From: Actinomycetota bacterium | GTDB taxonomy: Bacteria; Actinomycetota; Humimicrobiia; Humimicrobiales; Humimicrobiaceae | Direction: 5' to 3' | DNA length: 5,078 nt | Assembly: GCA_003563375.1 (NCBI GenBank) | Contig: PWSB01000021.1 | Coordinates: forward strand, 1 to 5,078 | Translations under genes and position numbers: made by a program | In this document: positions 1-5,078 of the stretch, piece by piece | Layout: each line of letters starts with the position of its first letter | Position numbering within the stretch: the stretch's first letter is position 1 | Notes under the pieces: generated by a model | The model's input: the letters and a program-made list of their open reading frames with translations, nothing else | What the model was told of the DNA's origin: nothing | The model's database searches: none

Positions 1-2
1 CA

Positions 3-125
3 TATGAATTAAAAATATTATTAGATCCATATCTTCCTGATTTTACTAGCTACAGTTTTTCTGTGTTCTTCAAGGATACGATAAGTATTGAGCCCGAGCT
101 TGACTTGGATGATGAAATAGGCTGA
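3..125 (+). CDS. C-terminal fragment of an unidentified upstream gene (5' end outside window)
   Basis: The frame beginning at base 3 stays open for 40 codons and stops at TGA 123-125. It has no plausible start codon inside the window, so if real it is the tail of a gene that begins upstream. The predicted peptide has an ordinary mix of hydrophobic, aromatic and charged residues (DPYLPDF, then SFSVFFKDTISIEPEL) and ends in an acidic run, LDLDDEIG. I do not recognise the family; it does not resemble the usual C-terminus of a LacI regulator. The stop lies 68 bases before the DUF4380 start, close enough for a shared transcript. An open run of 40 codons can occur by chance in AT-rich DNA, so this is a moderate-to-weak call. 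Confidence 0.4.
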   Translation, partial: YELKILLDPYLPDFTSYSFSVFFKDTISIEPELDLDDEIG

Positions 126-193
126 ATTGTTACTATGTCTGGGATAGAGATTAAGATTTGACCCATATTGCTTAAAAAGGAAAAAGGAGAAAA

Positions 194-1087
194 ATGAAGA
201 TAGAAGAACGGTTTGATTACAATGGCTGGAATAATTGTATAAAAATGTCAGATGGGGATGTTGAGCTTGTGGCGACCACAGATGTTGGGCCGAGAATAAT
301 ACGCTTTGGACACATAGGAGAAAGAAACCTTTTTGGAGAGAATAAAAAAGACCTCGGCAAAGTAGGAGGAGACCAGTGGAGGATATATGGAGGACACAGG
401 TTTTGGCATGGACCTGAAGCAAGCCCCCGATGCTATTTCCCCGACAATCAGCCTGTAGCGTATGAAATGCAGGGCAGCACCTTGAAGTTAACCCAGGGGA
501 TAGAGACCACCACGGGGATGCAGAAACAGATAGAAGTCTCGCTCAACCAGAACCATGCCAGGGTCCTTCACAGGATTATAAACCACAACCTTTGGGATAT
601 CGGTCTTGCCCCATGGGCCCTTACTGTCATGAACCTAGGGGGGCGGGCTATTATTCCCCAGGAGCCATATCAAAGCTGGGAAGAAAGACTTACTCCAGTA
701 AGGCCCCTTGTATTATGGGGTTACACGGATATGTCTGACCCTAGATGGATTTGGAGCAAAAAATATATACAGTTGAGGCAGGACCCTGGCAGTTCAACAA
801 GGCAAAAGCTTGGAATATTAAATAAGCTTGGCTGGATGGCTTACTGTCTTGATGGGCAGGTATTCATAAAAAGGTTTGATTATGACCCATGCTGCGAATA
901 TACCGATTATGGGGTAAACACAGAGATCTACACAGATCCAGGAATATTGGAGATGGAAACCCTGGGGAGATATGGAAAAGTTCGTGCCGGGGCCAGCGTA
1001 GAACACCTGGAAGAATGGCACCTGCATAAGGCAGAGGCCGGGTCAGATGATGATTCAATAGATAAAAATATTTTGACTCTTCTTTAG
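194..1087 (+). CDS. DUF4380 domain protein, galactose-mutarotase-like fold
   Basis: This 297-residue protein has no signal peptide or membrane segment and should be cytoplasmic. From memory of the family, it has the DUF4380 pattern throughout: the N-terminal strand motif VGPRIIRFG (31-39), the RIYGGHRFWHGPE block (63-75), LAPWALTVM (138-146), YTDMSDPRWIW (177-187), GWMAY (213-217), an IKRFDY strand, NTEIYTDPGILEMETLG (242-258) and a closing ASVEHLEEWHLH. DUF4380 proteins belong to the aldose-1-epimerase-like beta-sandwich superfamily; their reaction is not established. The conserved His, Glu and Arg residues (H68, H72, E75, E244, E255) are candidates for a sugar site, which is inference. The start is ATG 194 with AAGGAGA at 184-190; the gap after GGAG is short (4 bases). 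The next in-frame ATG (245) has no good ribosome site. The short tail after EEWHLHK (about 20 residues, acidic) looks disordered. The gene lies 209 bases before the transporter operon and may serve the same sugar pathway. Confidence 0.8.
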   Translation: MKIEERFDYNGWNNCIKMSDGDVELVATTDVGPRIIRFGHIGERNLFGENKKDLGKVGGDQWRIYGGHRFWHGPEASPRCYFPDNQPVAYEMQGSTLKLTQGIETTTGMQKQIEVSLNQNHARVLHRIINHNLWDIGLAPWALTVMNLGGRAIIPQEPYQSWEERLTPVRPLVLWGYTDMSDPRWIWSKKYIQLRQDPGSSTRQKLGILNKLGWMAYCLDGQVFIKRFDYDPCCEYTDYGVNTEIYTDPGILEMETLGRYGKVRAGASVEHLEEWHLHKAEAGSDDDSIDKNILTLL

Positions 1088-1154
1088 GCGGCTAGAGCCC
1101 GGGAAAAGGGTTTGCTTGGCAGCAGAAAAATAACTACACGAAAATATCAACTAC

Positions 1155-1183
1155 TTGACTTAAAAAGGTAAGTGGGTTATTAT
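1155..1183 (+). promoter_or_regulatory. Sigma-70-type promoter of the transporter operon
   Basis: A -35 box TTGACT (1155-1160) and a -10 box TATTAT (1178-1183) each match the consensus at five of six positions and are separated by exactly 17 bases. Transcription would begin near 1190, leaving a leader of about 105 bases before the ATPase start. It sits in the only sizeable gap before the operon, in the correct orientation. The match is seen directly; use in vivo is inferred. Confidence 0.7.
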
Positions 1184-1201
1184 AAATTCCAATGTAAGTG
1201 G
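1168..1201 (+). repeat. Direct repeat GTAAGTGG flanking the -10 box
   Basis: The 8-mer GTAAGTGG occurs at 1168-1175, in the spacer between the -35 and -10 boxes, and again at 1194-1201, as part of the palindrome. The copies are 26 bases apart, about two and a half helical turns. The first copy continues as GTTAT and is close to a full operator with one extra base (GTAAGTGGGTTAT against GTAAGTGGTTACAT). It may be a weaker second operator half-site, or chance in a short region. Confidence 0.35.
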
Positions 1202-1207
1202 TTACAT
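1192..1207. promoter_or_regulatory. Palindromic operator candidate, LacI-family/cre-like
   Basis: ATGTAAGTGGTTACAT is a perfect inverted repeat with 6-base arms around GTGG. Its inner 14 bases, TGTAAGTGGTTACA, fit the general LacI-family and catabolite-responsive element pattern TGWNANCGNTNWCA except for one central base (T where C is usual). It begins 8 bases after the -10 box and covers roughly +3 to +18, a position where a bound repressor would block initiation. The palindrome is observed; the regulator family is inferred. A related GTAAGTGG copy lies inside the promoter spacer. The cognate regulator is not in the window. Confidence 0.55.
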
Positions 1208-1284
1208 AATACTTTTTTTAATCTTTAATCAGTGGGACTAATATCGGTGAAGTTATTTCATAAATGGATGCTTTAACTTAAAAA

Positions 1285-1288
1285 AGGG
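1285..1288 (+). promoter_or_regulatory. Ribosome binding site fixing the GTG start of the ATPase
   Basis: AGGG at 1285-1288, preceded by a run of A, lies 8 bases before GTG 1297. It supports the GTG start over the in-frame ATG 1324, which is preceded by a T-rich stretch with no purine-rich site. The core is weaker than the GGAGG of the binding-protein gene, which may lower ATPase expression relative to the receptor. Confidence 0.6.
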
Positions 1289-1296
1289 CGTTTCGA

Positions 1297-2802
1297 GTGA
1301 ATGACAACCATTTTGTTTTAAAGATGAACAACATATCCAAGGAATTCCCCGGAGTAAAAGCCTTGACCAATGTAAACATCGACTTGAAAAAAGGAGAGGT
1401 ATTAGCTGTTGTCGGTGAAAATGGGGCAGGCAAATCAACACTTATAAAGATACTCGCCGGTACCTACGGCAATGATTTTGAAGGGAAGATCAGGCTCAAT
1501 GGGGAAACCATAGAGGTAAATGGTCCAAGATTTGCAATTGATCTTGGCATAAGCACGATCTATCAAGAAACTTCATTGGTTCAGAACATAACAGTAGCAG
1601 AGAACATTTTCCTGGGCCGGCAGCCTACCACAAAAATGGGGAGAATAGACTGGTCCAAGATGATAAATGATTCAAAAAACATCATGGATAATCTGTCTAT
1701 CGGTATACCCCCTACTGAAATAATTTCTAATCTATCTGCAGCAAAACAGCAAATGGTGGAAATTGCCAAGGCATTTTCCTATGAGGCTAAAATAATCATT
1801 ATGGACGAGCCTACTTCCGCAATAACCGATGAAGATACTAGAATCTTATTTGGAATCATAAAAAGGATAGTCTCCCAGGGTAAATCTGTAATATATATTT
1901 CCCACAGGATAAAAGAGATCTTTGAAATAGCAGATAGGGTGACTGTCTTAAGGGATGGACAAGTCGTAAAAACCATGGACATAAAAGATACAGACGAAGA
2001 CGAATTGGTAAAAAATATGATAGGGAGACAGATCGGAGACCTGTTTGGGGAAAAAAGCTATGCACATGGAGAAGAAATAGTACTAAAAGTGAAAAACCTG
2101 ACCAGGACTGGTAAATTCAGAGATGTAAGTTTTGACTTAAAAAAAGGAGAAATCCTCGGATTTTCAGGCCTGGTGGGTTCTGGCAGAAGTGAAGTGGTAA
2201 GGGCAATATTTGGGTTGGATTGGCTTGATGGCGGCGAACTGTATTTAAATGGAGAAAAGATAAATATAAAGAACACTTCTGATTCCCTGAATAAAGGTAT
2301 CGCCTTTGTTTCCGAAGATAGAAGACTTGAAAGCATAATACAGGGCTTTCCAGTCAAATCAAACATAACTATCCTCCTTCTCCATAAAGTCCTAAATAAA
2401 CTGAGACTTATAAGCTCAAGACAAGAAACAAGACTGGCTAAGAAATACGTCAAAGAGTTCTCGGTTAAGACGCCCACCCTGGAACAGTTGGTAATGAATC
2501 TAAGCGGCGGAAACCAGCAAAAGGTGGCTCTGGCTAAAAGCCTTTCTACTAATCCCAAGATCTTGATTTTGGATGAACCAACAAAAGGAATAGATGTGGG
2601 GGCAAAAAAAGAAATACATACCTTAATAAAAAAATTAGCAAGTGAAGGAATATCCATAATCATGGTATCCTCTGAGCTGCCTGAAGTAATAGGCATGTGC
2701 CACAGGGTCTTGGTGATGAAAGAGGGAAGGGTGATGAAAATATTTGAGGGGGACCAGATCACCGAAGTAAATATCATGCAGGCATCAATTGGGAATGTTT
2801 AG
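1297..2802 (+). CDS. CUT2 sugar ABC importer, tandem-domain ATP-binding protein (RbsA/MglA type)
   Basis: This 501-residue protein powers import through the two permeases encoded next and has the usual length of RbsA/MglA proteins. Domain 1 (about 5-240) has Walker A GENGAGKST (40-48), Q-loop Q90, an altered signature LSAAKQQ (146-152), Walker B IIIMDEP (166-172) and switch H203. Its stretch QQMVEIAKAFSYEAKIIIMDEPTS closely recalls MglA. Domain 2 (about 250-495) has a Walker A with Arg for Lys, GLVGSGRSE (291-299), an intact signature LSGGNQQ (402-408), Walker B ILILDEP (422-428) and Ser459 at the switch-His position. Such a canonical/degenerate pair is typical of this family, so it is not a sign of decay. 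Translation starts at GTG 1297. The stop is 15 bases before permease 1, so the genes are co-transcribed. Substrate is unknown: ribose, galactose, xylose, AI-2 and related importers share this architecture. Confidence 0.95.
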   Translation: MNDNHFVLKMNNISKEFPGVKALTNVNIDLKKGEVLAVVGENGAGKSTLIKILAGTYGNDFEGKIRLNGETIEVNGPRFAIDLGISTIYQETSLVQNITVAENIFLGRQPTTKMGRIDWSKMINDSKNIMDNLSIGIPPTEIISNLSAAKQQMVEIAKAFSYEAKIIIMDEPTSAITDEDTRILFGIIKRIVSQGKSVIYISHRIKEIFEIADRVTVLRDGQVVKTMDIKDTDEDELVKNMIGRQIGDLFGEKSYAHGEEIVLKVKNLTRTGKFRDVSFDLKKGEILGFSGLVGSGRSEVVRAIFGLDWLDGGELYLNGEKINIKNTSDSLNKGIAFVSEDRRLESIIQGFPVKSNITILLLHKVLNKLRLISSRQETRLAKKYVKEFSVKTPTLEQLVMNLSGGNQQKVALAKSLSTNPKILILDEPTKGIDVGAKKEIHTLIKKLASEGISIIMVSSELPEVIGMCHRVLVMKEGRVMKIFEGDQITEVNIMQASIGNV

Positions 2803-2817
2803 TCAAGGAAGTTTAAG

Positions 2818-3798
2818 ATGGCAGACATCATAGAAAAACAGGATAAGATAAATATAAAAAATAGCCTGGCCCGTTTTTTCTACAGCCAGGCCATGCTTTT
2901 GATTTTGATAGTCTTGTTTATAGCTATGAGTTTCGTCTCTGATACTTTTTTAACCCTTAGAAACCTGTTTAGCGTAATAAGAGCAACCACTGTTTTGGGC
3001 ATAATGGCCTGTGGCATGACTATTGTGATCATTGGAAAAGGGGTAGACCTTTCTGCTGCAGCTATCTTGGGTCTTTGCGCTGTAGTAAATGTGATGATGC
3101 AGGTCTACGGTTTTTGGCCTGCAGCTCTTGCTGCTATTAGTGTTGGCCTTGCTTGTGGATTGCTGAACGGTTTTTTAATCGGTAAAGTCAAGGCAAATTT
3201 TATAATCGTCACCCTGGGCACTCAACTCTTGTTTACGGCTATAGCATTACTGGTTTCTGCGGGAAGAAACTTAAGGAGCAGACCTGAAAGGATATTTTCC
3301 TATATCGGGACAGAGAACCTGTTCGGGATCCCGGTAATGGCTTACCTGCTTGTGTTTATTTTTATAATAAGCGGGCTGCTGCTGCATAAGACAATAGGGG
3401 GACGAAGGCTTTTTGCTATAGGCTTAAACGACAAAGCTTCATTGGTTGCCGGCATCAATGTTTCAAATGTCCAGATGTTTACATATACCATAATGGGCCT
3501 TTATGCAGGTATTGCTTCCCTGGTACTGACTGCAAGACTGCCCAGGGTCAGGGTAGGCACAGCTACGGAATACCTTTTTGATATCATTACCATTGTAGTA
3601 TTAGGCGGAACTGCACTCTCAGGGGGAGTGGGAGGGATCTATAAAACACTAATAGGCCTGGCAATATTTGCAATAATAAGAAACGGCATGGCTTTGCTGG
3701 CTACCCCTTATGAATACCAGCAGATGATAACCGGTATAATACTTGTCCTTGCAGTCATATACGATGAATTTAATAGAAGAAAGAGGTTACTATATTGA
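2818..3798 (+). CDS. CUT2 sugar ABC importer, permease subunit 1 (RbsC/BPD_transp_2 family)
   Basis: This 326-residue, strongly hydrophobic protein has roughly eight to ten membrane segments after a polar N-terminus of about 24 residues, and an Arg/Lys-rich cytoplasmic tail (NRRKRLLY). Family marks are LGIMACGMT (60-68), GKGVDLS (73-79, usually GGGIDLSVG), LLNGFLIGKVKANFIIVTLGT (115-135), GRRLFAIGLND (195-205), LVAGINV (209-215) and the coupling-region motif LGGTALSGGVGG (262-273) that should contact the ATPase. Departures from the usual pattern are AAA after DLS instead of SVG, and IYKTLIG where most members have a Gly before TLIG. The start ATG 2818 has AAGGA at 2805-2809, 8 bases upstream. 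The stop overlaps the next start by 4 bases. With permease 2 it probably forms a heterodimeric channel. Confidence 0.93.
   Translation: MADIIEKQDKINIKNSLARFFYSQAMLLILIVLFIAMSFVSDTFLTLRNLFSVIRATTVLGIMACGMTIVIIGKGVDLSAAAILGLCAVVNVMMQVYGFWPAALAAISVGLACGLLNGFLIGKVKANFIIVTLGTQLLFTAIALLVSAGRNLRSRPERIFSYIGTENLFGIPVMAYLLVFIFIISGLLLHKTIGGRRLFAIGLNDKASLVAGINVSNVQMFTYTIMGLYAGIASLVLTARLPRVRVGTATEYLFDIITIVVLGGTALSGGVGGIYKTLIGLAIFAIIRNGMALLATPYEYQQMITGIILVLAVIYDEFNRRKRLLY
3782..3786 (+). promoter_or_regulatory. Ribosome binding site fixing the TTG start of permease 2
   Basis: AGAGG at 3782-3786, inside the end of the permease 1 gene, lies 8 bases before TTG 3795. It supports this rare start, whose TTGA overlaps the TGA stop of permease 1, and suggests translational coupling between the two permeases. 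Confidence 0.6.
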
Positions 3799-4772
3799 GC
3801 AATGTATTAAGAAAAATAGGCAGATTTGTAGTAGATCAAAAACTACTTTTTGTAATCATTGCCTTAGTGGTGGCACTTAGCACTGCACAGAGGGGTTTCC
3901 TGTCAATAAGAAGCCTGTTAAGCCTGCTAAACCACATAACCCTTTTGGGCATAATGGCTGCAGGGATGACCGTTCTGCTTATAAGCGGCTCATTTGATCT
4001 TTCCGTAGGGGCGGTAATGGCGTTTACAGGGGTAGTGATAATGCTTCTGCAGCCATATGGCTTGTTCATATCGATAATCGGAGGACTAGTAGCGGGGACT
4101 CTAGTGGGGGCAATAAACGGGCTTCTTGTGGTAAAGGGGAAGATAAACGCTTTTATTGCTACTCTGGGTACCATGATAATATTTAGGGGGCTTGGTCTAG
4201 GTTTGACCGAAGCTAGGCCCATACCGGGGCAGATACCTTCTTTCCAGCTCATAGGCCGGGGCACCATACTTAGAATTCCCAATACGGTATTGTTTTTGGT
4301 CATCGCCTATGTAGCGGTTTGGTATATTTTAAAATATACCAGATTTGGAAGAAATGATTATGCAATCGGCGGAAATATTGATTCTGCCAGGCTGGCTGGC
4401 ATAAATGTAAAAGTAAACACCTTTTTCTATTTTGTATTTTGTTCCTTTACGGCAGCCTTTGCAGGAATGGTCTACAGTTCTACGGTAAACACCGGTTCCG
4501 CAGCTTACGGACCCGGGATCGAGCTCTATGTTATTGCTGCTGCGGTGCTTGGAGGCACCAGCCTTTTTGGAGGAAAAGGGAATGTAATAGGCAGCTTCCA
4601 GGGTGCCGTCATCATTGGCCTTATTGACAGGTCAATGGTTATATTCAGGGTAGATACCAATTACCAGCTATTGGTAAGAGGTCTTATTATATTAGGAGTT
4701 GTGATAACTGATGCCATAACCTCTAGAAAAGAGGGATTTAAATTTTTAACCAGGGGAGGTGGTACAAGGTAA
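3795..4772 (+). CDS. CUT2 sugar ABC importer, permease subunit 2 (RbsC/BPD_transp_2 family)
   Basis: This 325-residue membrane protein is the second, more canonical permease. It carries LLGIMAAGMT (50-59), SGSFDLSVG (64-72), AINGLLVVKGKINAFIATLGT, YAIGGNIDSARLAGINV (189-205) and the coupling motif LGGTSLFGGKGNVIGS (252-267). About eight to ten membrane segments are visible, with a polar, glycine-rich C-terminal tail (KFLTRGGGTR). The usual NG pair after the coupling loop is replaced by DR (GLIDRSMVIF). The TTG start is supported by its ribosome site, by its overlap with the permease 1 stop, and because homologues begin with a similar short polar N-terminus followed by a first membrane segment (about 16-33). 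It is paralogous to permease 1 but clearly diverged, so the transporter resembles two-permease systems such as LsrCD or YtfT/YjfF rather than the RbsC homodimer. Substrate is unknown. Confidence 0.93.
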   Translation: MSNVLRKIGRFVVDQKLLFVIIALVVALSTAQRGFLSIRSLLSLLNHITLLGIMAAGMTVLLISGSFDLSVGAVMAFTGVVIMLLQPYGLFISIIGGLVAGTLVGAINGLLVVKGKINAFIATLGTMIIFRGLGLGLTEARPIPGQIPSFQLIGRGTILRIPNTVLFLVIAYVAVWYILKYTRFGRNDYAIGGNIDSARLAGINVKVNTFFYFVFCSFTAAFAGMVYSSTVNTGSAAYGPGIELYVIAAAVLGGTSLFGGKGNVIGSFQGAVIIGLIDRSMVIFRVDTNYQLLVRGLIILGVVITDAITSRKEGFKFLTRGGGTR

Positions 4773-4813
4773 ACAATAAAAACAATAAATTTTTTTATTA
4801 AAAAGGAGGAAAA

Positions 4814-5078
4814 ATGTTAAAAAGATTGTTACCAATAATCATAATCGCCACTGTAGCTGTAAGCTTTTCGTTGGCAATACCAGGATGCGCCCAAATAGAG
4901 GAGGCAATCGATGATCCAGTTGCTGAAGAACCGGTAGTGGATGAACCGGTAGTGGATGATCCCGAAGAACCTGTGGATGCTCCAGCTGATGTGCTGATAG
5001 GCTATTCACTTCCCTTCATCGAAGATAGCCCCTACACCTTTCCTTTTGCTACTGCCCTCAGGGAAGCAGCAGAAGAAC
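4814..5078 (+). CDS. Sugar ABC importer substrate-binding lipoprotein (N-terminal 88 residues; 3' end outside window)
   Basis: The gene starts at ATG 4814 behind a strong GGAGG (4805-4809) and runs off the window, so only the first 88 codons are seen. Residues 1-24 form a lipoprotein signal peptide: LKR, a hydrophobic core rich in Ile, then IPGC with the lipid-anchor cysteine at 25 (TGC 4886-4888). Residues about 26-57 are an acidic, proline-containing linker with two exact EPVVD repeats (39-48). The mature domain begins VLIGYSLPFIEDSPYTFPFATALREAAEE, which fits the first strand and helix of periplasmic-binding-protein-like sugar receptors (Peripla_BP_4 type): a ligand loop after the first strand, then an amphipathic helix. 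It lies 41 bases after permease 2 and is the receptor for the same importer. Its strong ribosome site fits the usual excess of receptor over membrane components. The ligand cannot be judged from this fragment. Confidence 0.9.
   Translation, partial: MLKRLLPIIIIATVAVSFSLAIPGCAQIEEAIDDPVAEEPVVDEPVVDDPEEPVDAPADVLIGYSLPFIEDSPYTFPFATALREAAEE
4928..4957 (+). repeat. Tandem 15-bp repeat in the lipoprotein linker
   Basis: GAACCGGTAGTGGAT occurs twice, back to back and without mismatch (4928-4942, 4943-4957), encoding EPVVD twice. Degenerate copies flank it (DPVAE before; DDPEEPVD after). The exact DNA identity suggests a recent duplication or slippage event in a flexible membrane tether, where length change keeps the frame and is probably tolerated. 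Confidence 0.85.

Noticed and set aside
127..155. Promoter for the DUF4380 gene (TTGTTA-N17-ATTAAG)
   Set aside because: The -10 element is a poor match, and other nearby pairs are no better, so no promoter can be called there.
21..422. Minus-strand open frame of 133 codons across the DUF4380 gene start
   Set aside because: It is rich in Phe, Leu, Ser and Cys with no recognisable domain, and it lies antisense to a well-supported gene and its ribosome site.
1097..1125. Possible terminator after the DUF4380 gene (CCC...GGG and TGCT...AGCA)
   Set aside because: The stems are only 3-4 bp and no T-run follows, so it is not a convincing rho-independent terminator.
1192..1218. Palindrome followed by seven T (1212-1218) as a terminator or attenuator
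   Set aside because: The stem is 6 bp with few G-C pairs, sits at the transcription start, and is separated from the T-run by 4 bases; an operator explains it better.
1250..1279. AAGTTA / TAACTT inverted repeat in the leader, considered as riboswitch or regulatory hairpin
   Set aside because: Six weak base pairs around an 18-base loop; no known riboswitch pattern is visible.
1264..1281. ATG at 1264 as a start or leader peptide before the ATPase
   Set aside because: It reads only five codons before TAA, in a frame different from the ATPase, and has no ribosome site.
2058..2777. Long minus-strand open frame (239 codons) inside the ATPase gene
   Set aside because: It mirrors the conserved second ATPase domain; its protein is low-complexity and lacks a family pattern. 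The plus strand has all the ABC motifs.
3836..4303. Minus-strand open frame of 155 codons inside permease 2
   Set aside because: It is a shadow of a hydrophobic permease gene, rich in Pro, Ser and Thr, with no recognisable motif.
4784..4799. AATAAA-TTTT-TTTATT hairpin between permease 2 and the binding-protein gene
   Set aside because: The stem is entirely A-T and unstable. It probably reflects AT-rich spacer DNA; a partial processing signal cannot be excluded but is not supported.

Overview
The window holds one sugar-type ABC transporter operon of the CUT2 (ribose/galactose/AI-2 importer) class, preceded by a gene of the DUF4380, galactose-mutarotase-like group. All genes are on the + strand. 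The DNA is moderately AT-rich, uses many ATA (Ile) and AGA/AGG (Arg) codons, has strong purine-rich Shine-Dalgarno sequences, and the binding protein is a lipoprotein with an acidic/proline linker. This suggests an anaerobic, possibly environmental, bacterium from a Gram-positive-like or deep-branching lineage (Firmicutes, Actinobacteria-related candidate groups or Atribacterota-like). The sequence alone does not settle the taxon.

Layout: positions 3-125 are an open frame without a start, probably the last 40 codons of an unidentified upstream gene. Positions 194-1087 encode the 297-residue DUF4380 protein. Positions 1088-1296 are a control region with a near-consensus sigma-70-type promoter (TTGACT-N17-TATTAT) and, just after the -10 box, a perfect 16-bp palindrome that looks like a LacI-family operator. 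Positions 1297-2802 encode the double-domain ATPase, 2818-3798 and 3795-4772 encode two different membrane permeases (4-bp overlap, TTG start), and 4814 to the window edge begins the substrate-binding lipoprotein.

How the genes work together: the lipoprotein captures a sugar or sugar-like ligand outside the membrane, the two permeases form an asymmetric channel, and the tandem-NBD ATPase drives import with one canonical and one degenerate ATP site. The DUF4380 protein has a fold class that acts on or binds sugars, so it fits a carbohydrate locus, but its reaction is unknown. The gene order ATPase-permease-permease-binding protein matches that of enteric lsrACDB. The substrate cannot be assigned from this window.

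I see no evidence for a novel defence, mobile or RNA-based system. The items most worth a second look are the operator/promoter arrangement, the asymmetry between the two permeases, and the uncharacterised DUF4380 neighbour.
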